From positions 248,001-312,000 of the forward strand of contig JADJIH010000006.1 in the NCBI GenBank assembly GCA_016707115.1: a stretch of DNA of 64,000 nucleotides, given 5' to 3'. The notes under the pieces were generated by a model that saw only the letters and a list, made by a program, of their open reading frames with translations, did no database searches and was not told the origin of the DNA. The stretch comes from Ignavibacteriales bacterium. GTDB taxonomy: Bacteria > Bacteroidota > Ignavibacteria > Ignavibacteriales > Ignavibacteriaceae. Position numbers and translations under genes: made by a program. Shown piece after piece: positions 45,095 through 54,585 of this stretch. Position 1 is the stretch's first letter; each line of letters begins with the position of its first letter.

Positions 45095-46249
45095 TTATAA
45101 ACCAAATCTCTTAAAAAATCCTTTTTCACTTTCTTTATCTGCAGTTTTAAAGTTCGGCTGCTCAGCTAATTCTTTTAATAATTCTTTTTCTTTATTACTA
45201 AGTTTTTGAGGAATATTTACCAAAACTCTAACAATTTGGTCTCCACGTCCGGAATGATTCAAATGTTTTATACCTTTATCTCGCATCTTTAGTAGTTTAC
45301 CAGAAGCTGTACCCGAATCTATTTTTAATCGTGCCTTTCCAACTAAAGTGGGAACATCAACCTCGGTTCCCATAACAGCCTCAGGAAAAGTAATTGTAAG
45401 ATCATAAATAATATCATCCTCTTCTCTGATAAAATATTCATGTTCTTCTTCTTTGAACACAACAATGATATCTCCCGGGTGGCCTCCTCGTTTTCCGGCA
45501 TTTCCTTCTCCGCGCATAGTCATATAACTTCCTTCGTGCACACCAGCGGGAACATCAATTTTTACAGTTGATTCTTCATTTATTCGCCCATCACCCATAC
45601 ATTTTTTACACGGAGTATCAATTACTTCGCCCTCACCATTACAATTTGCACAAGCGGTTATATTTACAAATTGTCCAAATACTGATCGGGAAACTGAACG
45701 TATTTCACCAGATCCATTACAGATTGGGCATTTCTTTTTTGAAGTATTGCCTTCTGCTCCTGATCCATTACATTTATCGCATTTAACTTGTTTTTTGATT
45801 TTTATTTTCTTTGAAGTTCCTTCTGATATTTCTTCTAAAGTAAGTTTTAAAGTTACTTTTAGATCAGAACCGGGAATTCCGCGTCCTCTTTGTCTTCCAC
45901 GCTGTTGGCCGCCGCTAAAAAAATCATCAAAAATGGATGAACCGCCGCCACTGCCGAATATATCAGAGAAGTGCGAGAAAATATCATTTATATCTGAAAA
46001 TCCCTGAGAACCATAGCCGCTTCCCCTAACTCCATCATGACCAAATCTATCGTACTTTGCACGCTTGTCATCATTATTTAATATCTCATAAGCTTCTGCA
46101 GCTTCTTTAAACTTTTCTTCAGATTCTTTATCTCCAGGATTTCGATCAGGGTGAAACTGCATTGCAAGTTTACGATACGCTTTCTTTAAATCATCTTTAG
46201 AAGCATTTCGTTCAACACCAAGTATTTCGTAATAATCTCTTTTAGCCAT
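45095..46249 (-). CDS. dnaJ: Chaperone protein DnaJ
   Basis: 384 residues with all domains: the J domain with HPD (FHPDRNPG), a Gly/Phe-rich stretch (GSGYGSQGFSDIND, GGQQRGRQRGRG), four zinc motifs (CDKCNGSG, CPICNGSG, CANCNGEG, CKKCMGDG) and the C-terminal substrate domain. Works with DnaK and GrpE in protein folding. It is the third gene of the hrcA-grpE-dnaJ run; dnaK is not in the window. The spacing to grpE is 30 bases. Confidence 0.96.
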   Translation of the reverse strand: MAKRDYYEILGVERNASKDDLKKAYRKLAMQFHPDRNPGDKESEEKFKEAAEAYEILNNDDKRAKYDRFGHDGVRGSGYGSQGFSDINDIFSHFSDIFGSGGGSSIFDDFFSGGQQRGRQRGRGIPGSDLKVTLKLTLEEISEGTSKKIKIKKQVKCDKCNGSGAEGNTSKKKCPICNGSGEIRSVSRSVFGQFVNITACANCNGEGEVIDTPCKKCMGDGRINEESTVKIDVPAGVHEGSYMTMRGEGNAGKRGGHPGDIIVVFKEEEHEYFIREEDDIIYDLTITFPEAVMGTEVDVPTLVGKARLKIDSGTASGKLLKMRDKGIKHLNHSGRGDQIVRVLVNIPQKLSNKEKELLKELAEQPNFKTADKESEKGFFKRFGL

Positions 46250-46279
46250 TAATTTTTTTTCTTTTTGTGTGATATAAAA

Positions 46280-46855
46280 CTAATCTTCGCTTACAATAAC
46301 TTTTGCATGTCTTATTACACGGTCCTTGTATATATAACCGGTTTCTAATTCATCAATAACAGTGTGCGCAGGAACTGAATCATCGGCCCTTTGCATTAAA
46401 GCTTCATGGAATTCAACACTGAATGGTTTTCCAATTGATTCAATTTTTTTAACACCTTGCTCATCAAGTGTTTTAATTAATTTATTATACACCAATTGAA
46501 TCCCTTCTTTTATCTTATCAACGTCAGATTCATCAGTCATATGTGCCAGCGATCTCTCAAGATCATCAACAGTTGAAAGTAACTTAATAATTACAGATTC
46601 GGCAGCATATTTTAAAAGATTTAGCTGATCATTTTCTGTTCTGCGCTTATAGTTTTCAAATTCAGCTGCTTTTCTTAAAGCTAATTCTTTGTATTGATTT
46701 ATTTCCAGTTCCAGTGCTTTTACTTTTTCTTCTAAATTTTCAGATTGATTAGTAGTCCCGTTCTCAACCGGAAATGCTTCATTAAGTTCCTGGTCTTCAT
46801 TTTGGTTTTCATTCATTTCTTCTTTGTTCTCATCTTTTTCTTTTTGTTTGGACAT
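46280..46855 (-). CDS. grpE: Nucleotide exchange factor GrpE
   Basis: 191 residues. An acidic, Asn/Glu-rich N-terminal region leads into a long helix and the family core ALRKAAEFENYKRRTENDQ, then the C-terminal beta domain VEFHEALMQRADDSVPAHTVIDELETGYIYKDRVIRHAKVIV. It releases ADP from DnaK and acts as a thermosensor. AGGAGA precedes the ATG. It lies 15 bases after hrcA. Confidence 0.96.
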   Translation of the reverse strand: MSKQKEKDENKEEMNENQNEDQELNEAFPVENGTTNQSENLEEKVKALELEINQYKELALRKAAEFENYKRRTENDQLNLLKYAAESVIIKLLSTVDDLERSLAHMTDESDVDKIKEGIQLVYNKLIKTLDEQGVKKIESIGKPFSVEFHEALMQRADDSVPAHTVIDELETGYIYKDRVIRHAKVIVSED

Positions 46856-46870
46856 TTAAAGTATTTCTCC

Positions 46871-47917
46871 TTATTTATTTCCTGTTAAAACTTCTGATAA
46901 CATATCACCAAGATATGAAACAATTGCTACAACTTTGGAATACTCCATACGCTTTGGACCAATGATACCAACTGTTCCGGAGGTACCACCAAAAGTATAT
47001 TCTTTAGTAATTAAACTATATTCATTAAGCTTATCATCCTCGTTTTCACTCCCGATTGATATCAATACGTTACTTGAATTCTCAATTCTTTTTTTATCCA
47101 TAATATGTATTATAATATCTTTATCCTCAATTAATTCTATTACGCTCTGAAATTTCCCCGGGTCCTCAAATTCTGGCTGCTGAATAATATTTGTGGCCCC
47201 GGTAATTAAAATTTTTTCATCTTTTTTCTGGTCTTTAAAAATCCTATCAACCGAATCAATAAAAAGTCTAATTATGGGTTTTTCACTTTCACCAATATCA
47301 GATAATCTATCCTTAAAAGTATTTCTAATTTCCTGAAATGTTAATCCGTTTAATCTTTCATTTAAAAGTGATTCAACTTTTTGAAGTTTATCATTTTCAA
47401 CTTCACTTTCAAATTCCAGCGTCATAGTTTTTACTAAACCTGATTTAATACTAACCACAATAAGCAATCTTGTGGAAGTTAAACAAACCAATTGAATCTT
47501 TTCTAAAATTCCATTATCAAGAGTTGGATAAGTGACACACGCAATTTGTTTTGTAATTGTACTTAACAACTTTGAAGCAATTTTAAGTATCTCGTCTGTC
47601 TCTAAAATATTTTGATCCAGACTTTTATCAATAATTCCTTTATCAGAACCTTTTAATTTCTGAATTTCCATCAAAGTATCTACATAATATCTATAACCTT
47701 TATCAGTTGGTATTCTTCCGGCCGATGTATGAGGATGGTTAATAAATCCCGAATCTTCCAAATCAGACATAATATTTCTAACAGTTGCAGGTGAAACTCC
47801 AACGTTAAATTTCTTAGTGATATTCCTTGATCCAACAGGCGAGGCGGTTAAAATAAACTGCTGCACAATCGATCTCAGAATTGTTTTTTCTCTATCGTTT
47901 AAATCCTCGTAAAGCAT
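46871..47917 (-). CDS. hrcA: Heat-inducible transcription repressor HrcA
   Basis: 348 residues. The N-terminal winged helix (LNDREKTILRSIVQQFILTASPVGSRNITKKF...SPATVRNIMSDLEDSGFINHPHTSAGRIPTDKGYRYY) is the HrcA signature. It represses chaperone genes through the CIRCE palindrome. I found no CIRCE (TTAGCACTC-N9-GAGTGCTAA) in the 250 bases upstream, so autoregulation of this operon through a standard CIRCE is not supported. It opens the hrcA-grpE-dnaJ unit and is divergent from a MarR gene. Confidence 0.95.
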   Translation of the reverse strand: MLYEDLNDREKTILRSIVQQFILTASPVGSRNITKKFNVGVSPATVRNIMSDLEDSGFINHPHTSAGRIPTDKGYRYYVDTLMEIQKLKGSDKGIIDKSLDQNILETDEILKIASKLLSTITKQIACVTYPTLDNGILEKIQLVCLTSTRLLIVVSIKSGLVKTMTLEFESEVENDKLQKVESLLNERLNGLTFQEIRNTFKDRLSDIGESEKPIIRLFIDSVDRIFKDQKKDEKILITGATNIIQQPEFEDPGKFQSVIELIEDKDIIIHIMDKKRIENSSNVLISIGSENEDDKLNEYSLITKEYTFGGTSGTVGIIGPKRMEYSKVVAIVSYLGDMLSEVLTGNK

Positions 47918-48167
47918 TTTCTAAACATTTTAAGATTAAATTTAATTTTCAACTATCAAATATATCAATAAATGAAAAAATATGCCGAATTTAATTCATC
48001 TTTATTACTTTGAAACTGCTGTAGTTGAATAAGAATTAGTCAATTTTCATCAATTTAGTTGATTTTATTTTCTTTTATGTGAAAATATTAGTTGCCAATC
48101 AAAAATATTTTGGATATTTAAATTATCAAATTTAATTTAGGGTATAAAATAAAATAGATTATTTAAA

Positions 48168-48608
48168 ATGTCTACTGAAATGGAACCTATTGCAGAAATG
48201 ATTTGCGAACTAACACGCAACTGCAGTATAAAAGAAGAATATTTTGCTGCTAGTTTTAATCTTTCGCCGACTGAAGTGAAATTTCTTAAATTATTTGCTG
48301 TAAAACCAAAGTACACCATTAAAGAACTTCGTGATATTTTAAAACTTACTCCGGGTAGAATAACACACATTTTAACCTCATTAGAGGCAAAAAACTTAAT
48401 TTCCAGAACTTTAGATGAATCTGATAAACGTGTAATTCTAGTTAGTATTCTTCCAAAAGCAAATCCTTTAATAACTAATCTTCATCAAAACTACACAGAA
48501 CTTCATAACAGAATTTTGCAAAATGTTGATGAAAAAGAATTAGAAAAAATCTCATCATCGCTAAAGATTCTTAATGAAGTTTTTAGCAAATGGGTGAATC
48601 AGAAATAA
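48168..48608 (+). CDS. MarR family transcriptional regulator
   Basis: 146 residues with a winged helix: SPTEVKFLKLFAVKPKYTIKELRDILKLTPGRITHILTSLEAKNLISRTLDESDKRVILVSI, which includes the DxR wing of MarR proteins. Position ahead of the octaheme cytochrome operon on the same strand (47 bases) makes it a candidate local regulator of the redox genes. The ligand is unknown; no cysteine-pair sensor motif is visible apart from two N-terminal Cys (MICELTRNCS). Confidence 0.88.
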   Translation: MSTEMEPIAEMICELTRNCSIKEEYFAASFNLSPTEVKFLKLFAVKPKYTIKELRDILKLTPGRITHILTSLEAKNLISRTLDESDKRVILVSILPKANPLITNLHQNYTELHNRILQNVDEKELEKISSSLKILNEVFSKWVNQK

Positions 48609-48654
48609 GTTTAGGCCCTAAAACAATATTCATATTATAAAATAATTACACAAA

Positions 48655-50229
48655 ATGAGAAAGATAGTTTTAATTCTGGCCTTTTTTGGCTTGCTAATAC
48701 TAATTGCGGTTGGCTTCTTTTCACAGAAAGATTACGAACCAACAACTTTAATGAAATTGAAAGAGAAGTACTCTCAAAAAGTAAATTCTTCTGTCGATCA
48801 TAGTAAATTCACTTCACTTCAGCAAAATTTTTCATCACCACAACAAGTAACAGCAACTTGCATTAATTGCCACAACAAAAGACATGTTGAAGTAATGCAA
48901 TCTAATCATTGGAACTGGGAAAGAGAAGAATATGTTGAAGGAAGAGGCATTGTGTATCTCGGTAAGAAGAATGCTATAAATAATTTTTGTATTGGTACTC
49001 AAGGTAACGAACAGAGCTGCGCTAAATGTCATATTGGATATGGGATGACTTCTGAGGGAATGGTTTATACAGACTCAACAAATGTTGATTGTCTTGTATG
49101 CCATGATAATACTGAAACTTATGTAAAAGATTTAGAAAAGGGCGGTGCTCCGGTAGCAACCCTTGATTTTAATGCAATTGCTCAAAGTGTTGGTAAACCC
49201 AAGTTAAGTAATTGCGGTGTATGTCATTTCTTCGGCGGCGGTGGCAACAATGTTAAGCACGGTGATCTTGATATGGCAATGTTTGAAACCACAAAAGATG
49301 TTGATGTTCATATGGGAATCGACGGTGCAAAACTTCAATGCGTTGATTGCCACACTACAGAAAAACATAATATCTCAGGTAAAGTTTATTCATTGTCTTC
49401 AATGAATCTTGATAGAAATACCTGCGAACAATGTCACACTGAAAATCCTCACGATGATAATATTCTAAATGAACATTCAATTAAAGTTGCTTGCCAGAGT
49501 TGTCACATTCCAACTTATGCCAAAGCAAATTCTACTAAAATGTATTGGGATTGGTCCACTGCAGGTAAACTTAAAGATGGTGAACCATACGAGGAAGATG
49601 ATAGTCTTGGCAATCATACTTACTTATCTATAAAAGGTAGTTTTGTTTGGGAACGAAATGTTGTTCCCGATTACATTTGGTTTAATGGAACAGCATCGCA
49701 TTATCTTGAAGGAGATATAATAAAGGATACAACAAATCCGTTAGTCTTAAATCAACTACATGGTTCTTATTCCGATAATGAATCGAAAATTTATCCGGTA
49801 AAAATTCACGTTGCAAATCAACCTTATGATCCCGTTAATAAAATATTAATTCAGCCAAAACTTTTTGCAGAGAAAAAAGGTGAAGGAGCTTTCTGGAAAG
49901 ATTTTAATTGGCAAACAGCTTCGGAAGTTGGAATGAAAGAAGCAAATCTTCCGTTTAGCGGAAAGATATCATTCATCAAAACAGAAATGTATTGGCCGGT
50001 TAATCATATGGTGGCAACAAAAGAAAATACTCTTGATTGTAAAAGCTGTCATCAAAGAGAAAACAGCAGATTAGCCGGGCTAAATGATTTTTATATGCCA
50101 GGAAGAGACTATTCTAAGATCGTGGAAGTTACTGGAGTGTGGATGCTGATATTAACTTTATTGGGTGTGCTTGCTCATGGGGCAGTTAGAATTGCGCTAG
50201 CAGTAAGATCCGGGAAAGGAAAAAAATAA
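48655..50229 (+). CDS. Octaheme c-type cytochrome, tetrathionate-reductase (OTR) family, membrane-anchored
   Basis: 524 residues with exactly eight CxxCH haem motifs between about residues 69 and 464 (CINCH, CAKCH, CLVCH, CGVCH, CVDCH, CEQCH, CQSCH, CKSCH). The conserved HFFGGGGNNVKHGDLD lies after the fourth. An N-terminal signal anchor (MRKIVLILAFFGLLILIAV) and a C-terminal membrane segment (VWMLILTLLGVLAHGAVRIAL) tie it to the membrane. OTR enzymes reduce tetrathionate, nitrite or hydroxylamine in vitro. Its stop overlaps the cytochrome b start (TAATG), so electrons probably flow from the quinone pool via the b subunit. A paralogue without the C-terminal anchor is at 56619-57980. Confidence 0.9.
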   Translation: MRKIVLILAFFGLLILIAVGFFSQKDYEPTTLMKLKEKYSQKVNSSVDHSKFTSLQQNFSSPQQVTATCINCHNKRHVEVMQSNHWNWEREEYVEGRGIVYLGKKNAINNFCIGTQGNEQSCAKCHIGYGMTSEGMVYTDSTNVDCLVCHDNTETYVKDLEKGGAPVATLDFNAIAQSVGKPKLSNCGVCHFFGGGGNNVKHGDLDMAMFETTKDVDVHMGIDGAKLQCVDCHTTEKHNISGKVYSLSSMNLDRNTCEQCHTENPHDDNILNEHSIKVACQSCHIPTYAKANSTKMYWDWSTAGKLKDGEPYEEDDSLGNHTYLSIKGSFVWERNVVPDYIWFNGTASHYLEGDIIKDTTNPLVLNQLHGSYSDNESKIYPVKIHVANQPYDPVNKILIQPKLFAEKKGEGAFWKDFNWQTASEVGMKEANLPFSGKISFIKTEMYWPVNHMVATKENTLDCKSCHQRENSRLAGLNDFYMPGRDYSKIVEVTGVWMLILTLLGVLAHGAVRIALAVRSGKGKK

Positions 50230-50882
50230 TGCAAAAGAAACAAGTTTATGTGTATAAAGCATTCGAACGGTTCTGGCATTGGATGCAGGCAATATTAATT
50301 TTCTTTTTAGCCTTTAGCGGATTTGAAATACATGGTTCTTATACTTTTTTTGGATTTCAGGACGCAGTTAAATATCACAACATTGCTGCTTATATGTTAA
50401 TCGTATTAATTGTCTTTGCAATCTTCTGGCATTTTTCAACCGGTGAGTGGAGACAATATGTTCCATCATTTAATAATATTGCCGCTCAGCTTAACTATTA
50501 TATTTTGGGAATTTTTAAAAATTCTCCTCATCCAACAAAGAAAACAGTGTTAACAAAATTAAATCCTTTGCAAAAGCTTACTTACTTTGGATTAAAGATT
50601 TTGGTTATACCTGTTATCGTTACATCCGGATTGCTTTATATGTTGTATCGCTATCCGCAAAGACACGGAATAGAAGCGTTAAATATTGAATCACTTGAAT
50701 TGATCGCAATAATTCATACTATTGCTGCTTTTTTGTTGCTATCATTTATCATCACACATCTTTACCTAATCACAACCGGTGAAAAAGTTACAACAAATTT
50801 AAAAGCAATGCTAACTGGTTATGAAGAGTTAGATGAACATAACGATGAAGAAAAAAAATCTTCATCAGAAAAATCAGAATAG
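50229..50882 (+). CDS. Cytochrome b/b6-type membrane subunit
   Basis: 217 residues with about four membrane helices. Histidines placed for two b haems appear in FERFWHWMQ, KYHNIAAYM, IFWHFSTG, LIAIIHTIAAFL and FIITHLYL. The family is that of the Ni,Fe-hydrogenase or formate-dehydrogenase cytochrome b subunits. The gene overlaps the octaheme cytochrome by one base. It most probably passes electrons between quinone and the octaheme protein. The C-terminus is acidic and cytoplasmic (DEHNDEEKKSSS). Confidence 0.88.
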   Translation: MQKKQVYVYKAFERFWHWMQAILIFFLAFSGFEIHGSYTFFGFQDAVKYHNIAAYMLIVLIVFAIFWHFSTGEWRQYVPSFNNIAAQLNYYILGIFKNSPHPTKKTVLTKLNPLQKLTYFGLKILVIPVIVTSGLLYMLYRYPQRHGIEALNIESLELIAIIHTIAAFLLLSFIITHLYLITTGEKVTTNLKAMLTGYEELDEHNDEEKKSSSEKSE

Positions 50883-50890
50883 AGGATATT

Positions 50891-51406
50891 ATGGAAGAAA
50901 AAAAATATATGAATCCATACTTAGCAGGAGTTTTATTAGGACTTTTGTTAATTGCTACAATTTATATAACCGGAAGGGGACTTGGTGCCAGCGGAGCTGT
51001 TAAAAGTTTTACTGTAGGGATTATGGAAACAGTTGCACCTGAACATACAAGCAATCAAACATTTTATAAAGAGTATTCCGGAGATCATGCCGGTAGCCCT
51101 TTAATGAACTGGTTAGTTTTTGAAGTTGTAGGAGTTTTCATCGGTGCATTTTTATCTGGATTAATTTCAAACAGATTAAATCTAAAATTAGAATACGGAC
51201 CAAGATCAAAACCTAAAATTAGAATTGTTGGTGCACTACTTGGCGGTTTATTATTTGGATTTGGCGCACAACTCGGAAGAGGCTGCACAAGCGGTTCTGC
51301 TTTAAGTGGAATGGCAGTTCTTTCAACAGGCGGATTGATAACGATGATGGCAATCTTTGGCGGTGCATACTTGTTTGCTTATTTCTTCAGAAAATTTTGG
51401 ATATAG
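50891..51406 (+). CDS. YeeE/YedE family sulfur transporter, short form
   Basis: 171 residues with about four membrane segments. The YeeE signature with conserved Cys is GAQLGRGCTSGSALSGMAVLSTGG. The family imports thiosulfate or related sulfur compounds; YeeE uses Cys residues to relay the sulfur. It is 8 bases after the cytochrome b gene and 15 bases before a second YeeE-like gene, so the two may form one split or paired transporter. An intracellular terminus lacks a TusA partner here. Confidence 0.88.
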   Translation: MEEKKYMNPYLAGVLLGLLLIATIYITGRGLGASGAVKSFTVGIMETVAPEHTSNQTFYKEYSGDHAGSPLMNWLVFEVVGVFIGAFLSGLISNRLNLKLEYGPRSKPKIRIVGALLGGLLFGFGAQLGRGCTSGSALSGMAVLSTGGLITMMAIFGGAYLFAYFFRKFWI

Positions 51407-51421
51407 GAAGGAGATTTTATT

Positions 51422-52612
51422 ATGGGACCATTAGTACCCGATGTAGTTGGAAATGAATTAAATTTTATTGTCGCGCTAATCATTGGAATATTTTTCGGAG
51501 TGATTTTGGAGCAAGCCGGATTTTCAACATCAAAAAAATTAGTTGGATTATTTTACGGATACGATTTTACAGTGCTTCGTGTTTTCTTTACTGCTGGGAT
51601 CGTTGCAATGATTGGTGTTATTGCACTTGAACATTTTGGATTACTTGATATAAATCTCACCTACATCAACCCAACATTTCTTTGGTCTGCACTTATTGGT
51701 GGTTTGATAATGGGATTGGGATTTGTAGTTGGCGGATTTTGTCCCGGTACAAGTATCTGCGCAGCAGCAATAGGAAAGATTGATGCAATGATTTTTATTG
51801 CTGGATCTTTTATTGGAGTATTAATATTTGCAGAAGGATATCCATTATTCGAAGGATTATATAAAGCAGAAAACTGGGGAAACATAAGAGTGTTTGATTC
51901 TCTCGGAATGCAGCAAACAGTCTTTGCTTTTTTTCTAACAGCGATTGCATTATTTGCTTTTTGGATGATATCGATAATTGAAAACAAAGTCAACGGAATC
52001 AAAAAACCAGCATTTAGATTTACTCCTTATTATGTAACTCTAGGTGCAATCGGATTTATTCTTTCTCTTTCTGCCTTTGTTTTGACTGAACGAAAAGACT
52101 CATTACAAAATTTAGTTTCGGATAAAGAATTTGTAAACAATTATGATTTGAAAACAATGTCGGTTGATGAGTTTGCATACCGAATAATCAAAGGTGATAA
52201 TAAACTACAAATAATTGATTTCCGTCCGCTGGAAGAATATAAAAAACAAAGTTTACCAGGTTCAACAGCATTTACTTTTGATAATTTGTTTGAAAAAGAA
52301 CCAAGTAAAATTTTAAGAATCCGACATAAAACAAATGTTTTTGTTGCAAATAACGAGTATGAGGAAAGACAATTTGCAATTATTGCAAATAGATTAGGGT
52401 TTAGTAATGCTACTATACTTACTGGCGGATTAGAAAGTTTTGATAAAGAGATTTTAGGATTCGATAAAAATAGTGTTGCCACAACAAAACAAGAATCTGA
52501 TACATACAGATTCAGAACAAAAGCAAGCAGTATAATTCCTGTACTGATAAAAGAAAATAAATCCGCCGGACCAGTAAAGAAAACACAAAAACGTGTTGTT
52601 GGTGGTTGTTGA
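51422..52612 (+). CDS. YeeE/YedE family transporter fused to a cysteine-less rhodanese-like domain
   Basis: 396 residues. The N-terminal 220 residues are a YeeE/YedE half (LEQAGFSTSKKLVGLFYGYDF, VGGFCPGTSICAAAIGKIDAM) with several membrane helices. The C-terminal part reads as rhodanese fold (SVDEFAYRIIKGDNKLQIIDFRPLEEYKKQSLPGS ... GFSNATILTGGLESFDK). The catalytic loop, normally CxxGxR, is VFVANNEYEER and has Ala in the Cys position. The protein ends KKTQKRVVGGC, a lone C-terminal Gly-Gly-Cys. It probably imports sulfur together with the short YeeE upstream; a sulfur-carrier tail is speculative. Confidence 0.85.
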   Translation: MGPLVPDVVGNELNFIVALIIGIFFGVILEQAGFSTSKKLVGLFYGYDFTVLRVFFTAGIVAMIGVIALEHFGLLDINLTYINPTFLWSALIGGLIMGLGFVVGGFCPGTSICAAAIGKIDAMIFIAGSFIGVLIFAEGYPLFEGLYKAENWGNIRVFDSLGMQQTVFAFFLTAIALFAFWMISIIENKVNGIKKPAFRFTPYYVTLGAIGFILSLSAFVLTERKDSLQNLVSDKEFVNNYDLKTMSVDEFAYRIIKGDNKLQIIDFRPLEEYKKQSLPGSTAFTFDNLFEKEPSKILRIRHKTNVFVANNEYEERQFAIIANRLGFSNATILTGGLESFDKEILGFDKNSVATTKQESDTYRFRTKASSIIPVLIKENKSAGPVKKTQKRVVGGC

Positions 52613-52655
52613 TTTCTAAAATAAAAAAGGCTATCTCAAAAGTTGAGCTTTATAT

Positions 52656-52724
52656 GTCATTCCCATGAAAACGGGAATCCAAAAACTTTAAAACAATATG
52701 GATTCCCACTTTCGTGGGAATGAC
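52656..52724. repeat. Paired inverted palindromic repeat, GTCATTCCC family
   Basis: GTCATTCCCAT, loop GAAA, ACGGGAATC and, inverted, GATTCCCAC, loop TTTC, GTGGGAATGAC. Same heads and loop as at 4369-4437. One stem has an A-C mismatch. It separates the transporter gene from the convergent regulator gene. Confidence 0.85.
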
Positions 52725-52772
52725 AATTCTGTATTTTTAACTTTTTATTGAGTCTCTTTTGTAGCAATAAAA

Positions 52773-54500
52773 TTAAATCCCAAGTTTCTTAATTTTTCTC
52801 CAGAGTGTTGAAGGATTAATATTTAATTCTTTTGCAGCTTTCGTACGATTTCCATCATACTTATCTAAAACTGATATTATTAATTCACGCTCAACGTCTT
52901 TAAATCCATTTTTTTGAATTACGTTTGAGGAAGTGATTACTGTCTTTTTTTGCTCTCTCAATCTTTTGGGTAGACACTCAACCTGAATAACTTTTCCATT
53001 ACAGAGAACAAAACAATGTTCAATCACATTTTCTAATTCTCTGATATTCCCAGGCCATTCGTATTCCATTAATATATCAAAAGCTTGTGATGAAAATTGT
53101 CTGATTTCTTTATTAAACTTTTTATTAAACAATTCAATAAAGTGATTTACGATTAATGGAAGATCATCCATTCTTTCTCGTAAGGGTGGAAGATGAATGT
53201 TAATAACATTTATTCTGTAAAATAAATCTTCACGAAATCTCCCTGCAGAAATTTCCTCCGAAAGATGTTTATTAGTTGCAGCTATTATTCTTGCTTCAAC
53301 TTTAATTGTTTTATTTCCACCAACTCTTTCAAATTCTCTTGTTTCTAATACTCTTAAAAACTTTGTTTGAACAGCTAATGATAGATCACCAATTTCATCT
53401 AAAAATAACGTACCACCTTTAGCAAGTTCGAATTTCCCAATCTTTGTTTTTATAGCTCCTGTAAAGGATCCTTTTTCGTGCCCAAACAATTCACTCTCAA
53501 TTAGTGATTCAACAAATGCACTGCAGTTAACAGCAATGAACGGACCTGTTTTTCTTGGACTATTTATATGAATTGCACGAGCAGCCAACTCTTTTCCTGT
53601 TCCACTTTCTCCGGTTATTAAAACTGAACTATCTGTTTGAGATACGCTTTCGAGAACAGTAATAATTTGTTTAATCTCTTTATTTCTGCCGACAATATTT
53701 TCATACTTAAAAATATCACTAAGATGTTCTGATAAATTTTTTATTTCAGAAATATCTATGAATGTTTCAACAGCACCAATATTTTCATTCTTATTATTTA
53801 TGAGGATGCCGGAATTTACACGGATTGGAATTTTTTTACCGTCTTTATGCATTATCTCCAATTCATTGCCAATCATTGGTTTACCTTTTTGAATTGTCTG
53901 CTCCATATGGCAGCCATTTCTGCAAAGTGAAGAATTAAAAATATCCCAGCATTTTTTTCCTATTGCCTCAGATTTTTTATAACCGGTTATTTTTTCTGCA
54001 GATGTATTGAATGATGTTACAGTCCAATCGTTATCAATAGTAAAGGTTCCCTCTATATTGCTGTTAAATATTGCATCAAGTTTATTTTTCTGATCAATTA
54101 ACTCAAATGTTTTTTGTTGAATCTCTTCCGCAAGAGCAAGCATTTCTTTAGTATCTCTAAAAACAAAAACTACACTCAAAACATTTTCATCTCTTTTAAT
54201 CGGAGTTATCGAGGCAAGAACATTTTTAACATTTCCTTTACCGTCTGTAATGTTCATCGAAATATTACTGAAAGCAAAATTCTCATCTAATGATTGATGT
54301 ATAAATTTTTGATCTTCCGGTCTTTTGGAAAAAAGAAATTCAAAAGGTTTTCCGATTACTTCATCTTCATCATAACCTGTAATTCTTGAAGCGGCCTCAT
54401 TAAAAACTAAGATGTTTTTATCCTTTGCGATCACTGCTATTCCATCCGGAATAATTAAGGACTCTTTATTCTTATCTATAATTTGTTGAACATCAGGCAT
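52773..54500 (-). CDS. Sigma-54-dependent transcriptional activator with two PAS domains
   Basis: 575 residues. Two PAS domains (about 12-115 and 130-245; GYDEDEVIGKPFEFLF, GYKKSEAIGKKCWDIF) sense an unknown signal; the second has a Cys pair (NSSLCRNGCHME) that could bind a redox or metal ligand. The AAA+ domain shows Walker A (GESGTGKE), the sigma-54 contact loop GSFTGA (a common variant of GAFTGA) and Walker B. The C-terminal Fis-type helix-turn-helix reads LDKYDGNRTKAAKELNINPSTLWRKIKKLGI. It is divergent from the radical SAM/Mrp/ORP-like genes, as in the ORP locus of Desulfovibrio, and is their likely regulator. Confidence 0.93.
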   Translation of the reverse strand: MPDVQQIIDKNKESLIIPDGIAVIAKDKNILVFNEAASRITGYDEDEVIGKPFEFLFSKRPEDQKFIHQSLDENFAFSNISMNITDGKGNVKNVLASITPIKRDENVLSVVFVFRDTKEMLALAEEIQQKTFELIDQKNKLDAIFNSNIEGTFTIDNDWTVTSFNTSAEKITGYKKSEAIGKKCWDIFNSSLCRNGCHMEQTIQKGKPMIGNELEIMHKDGKKIPIRVNSGILINNKNENIGAVETFIDISEIKNLSEHLSDIFKYENIVGRNKEIKQIITVLESVSQTDSSVLITGESGTGKELAARAIHINSPRKTGPFIAVNCSAFVESLIESELFGHEKGSFTGAIKTKIGKFELAKGGTLFLDEIGDLSLAVQTKFLRVLETREFERVGGNKTIKVEARIIAATNKHLSEEISAGRFREDLFYRINVINIHLPPLRERMDDLPLIVNHFIELFNKKFNKEIRQFSSQAFDILMEYEWPGNIRELENVIEHCFVLCNGKVIQVECLPKRLREQKKTVITSSNVIQKNGFKDVERELIISVLDKYDGNRTKAAKELNINPSTLWRKIKKLGI

Positions 54501-54519
54501 CTTTATCCTTTTTTATTGA

Positions 54520-54585
54520 TGCAATAATAAACAATGAAGTGCGATAATGCAATCATAATGCAATAAGTATTGCACTAATGCAATA
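54520..54585. promoter_or_regulatory. TGCAAT repeats, probable activator binding sites
   Basis: TGCAAT occurs at 54520, 54548, 54559 and 54579, with its complement ATTGCA at 54569. The last two form the palindrome TATTGCA-CTAA-TGCAATA (54568-54585), and 54548 and 54559 are 11 bases apart, one helical turn. They lie between the divergent sigma-54 activator and the radical SAM gene. A weak sigma-54 promoter-like TGGAACG follows at 54634 (no good -12 GC). Confidence 0.6.

Noticed and set aside
47918..48167. CIRCE operator upstream of hrcA
   Set aside because: No TTAGCACTC-N9-GAGTGCTAA or close variant was found by reading.
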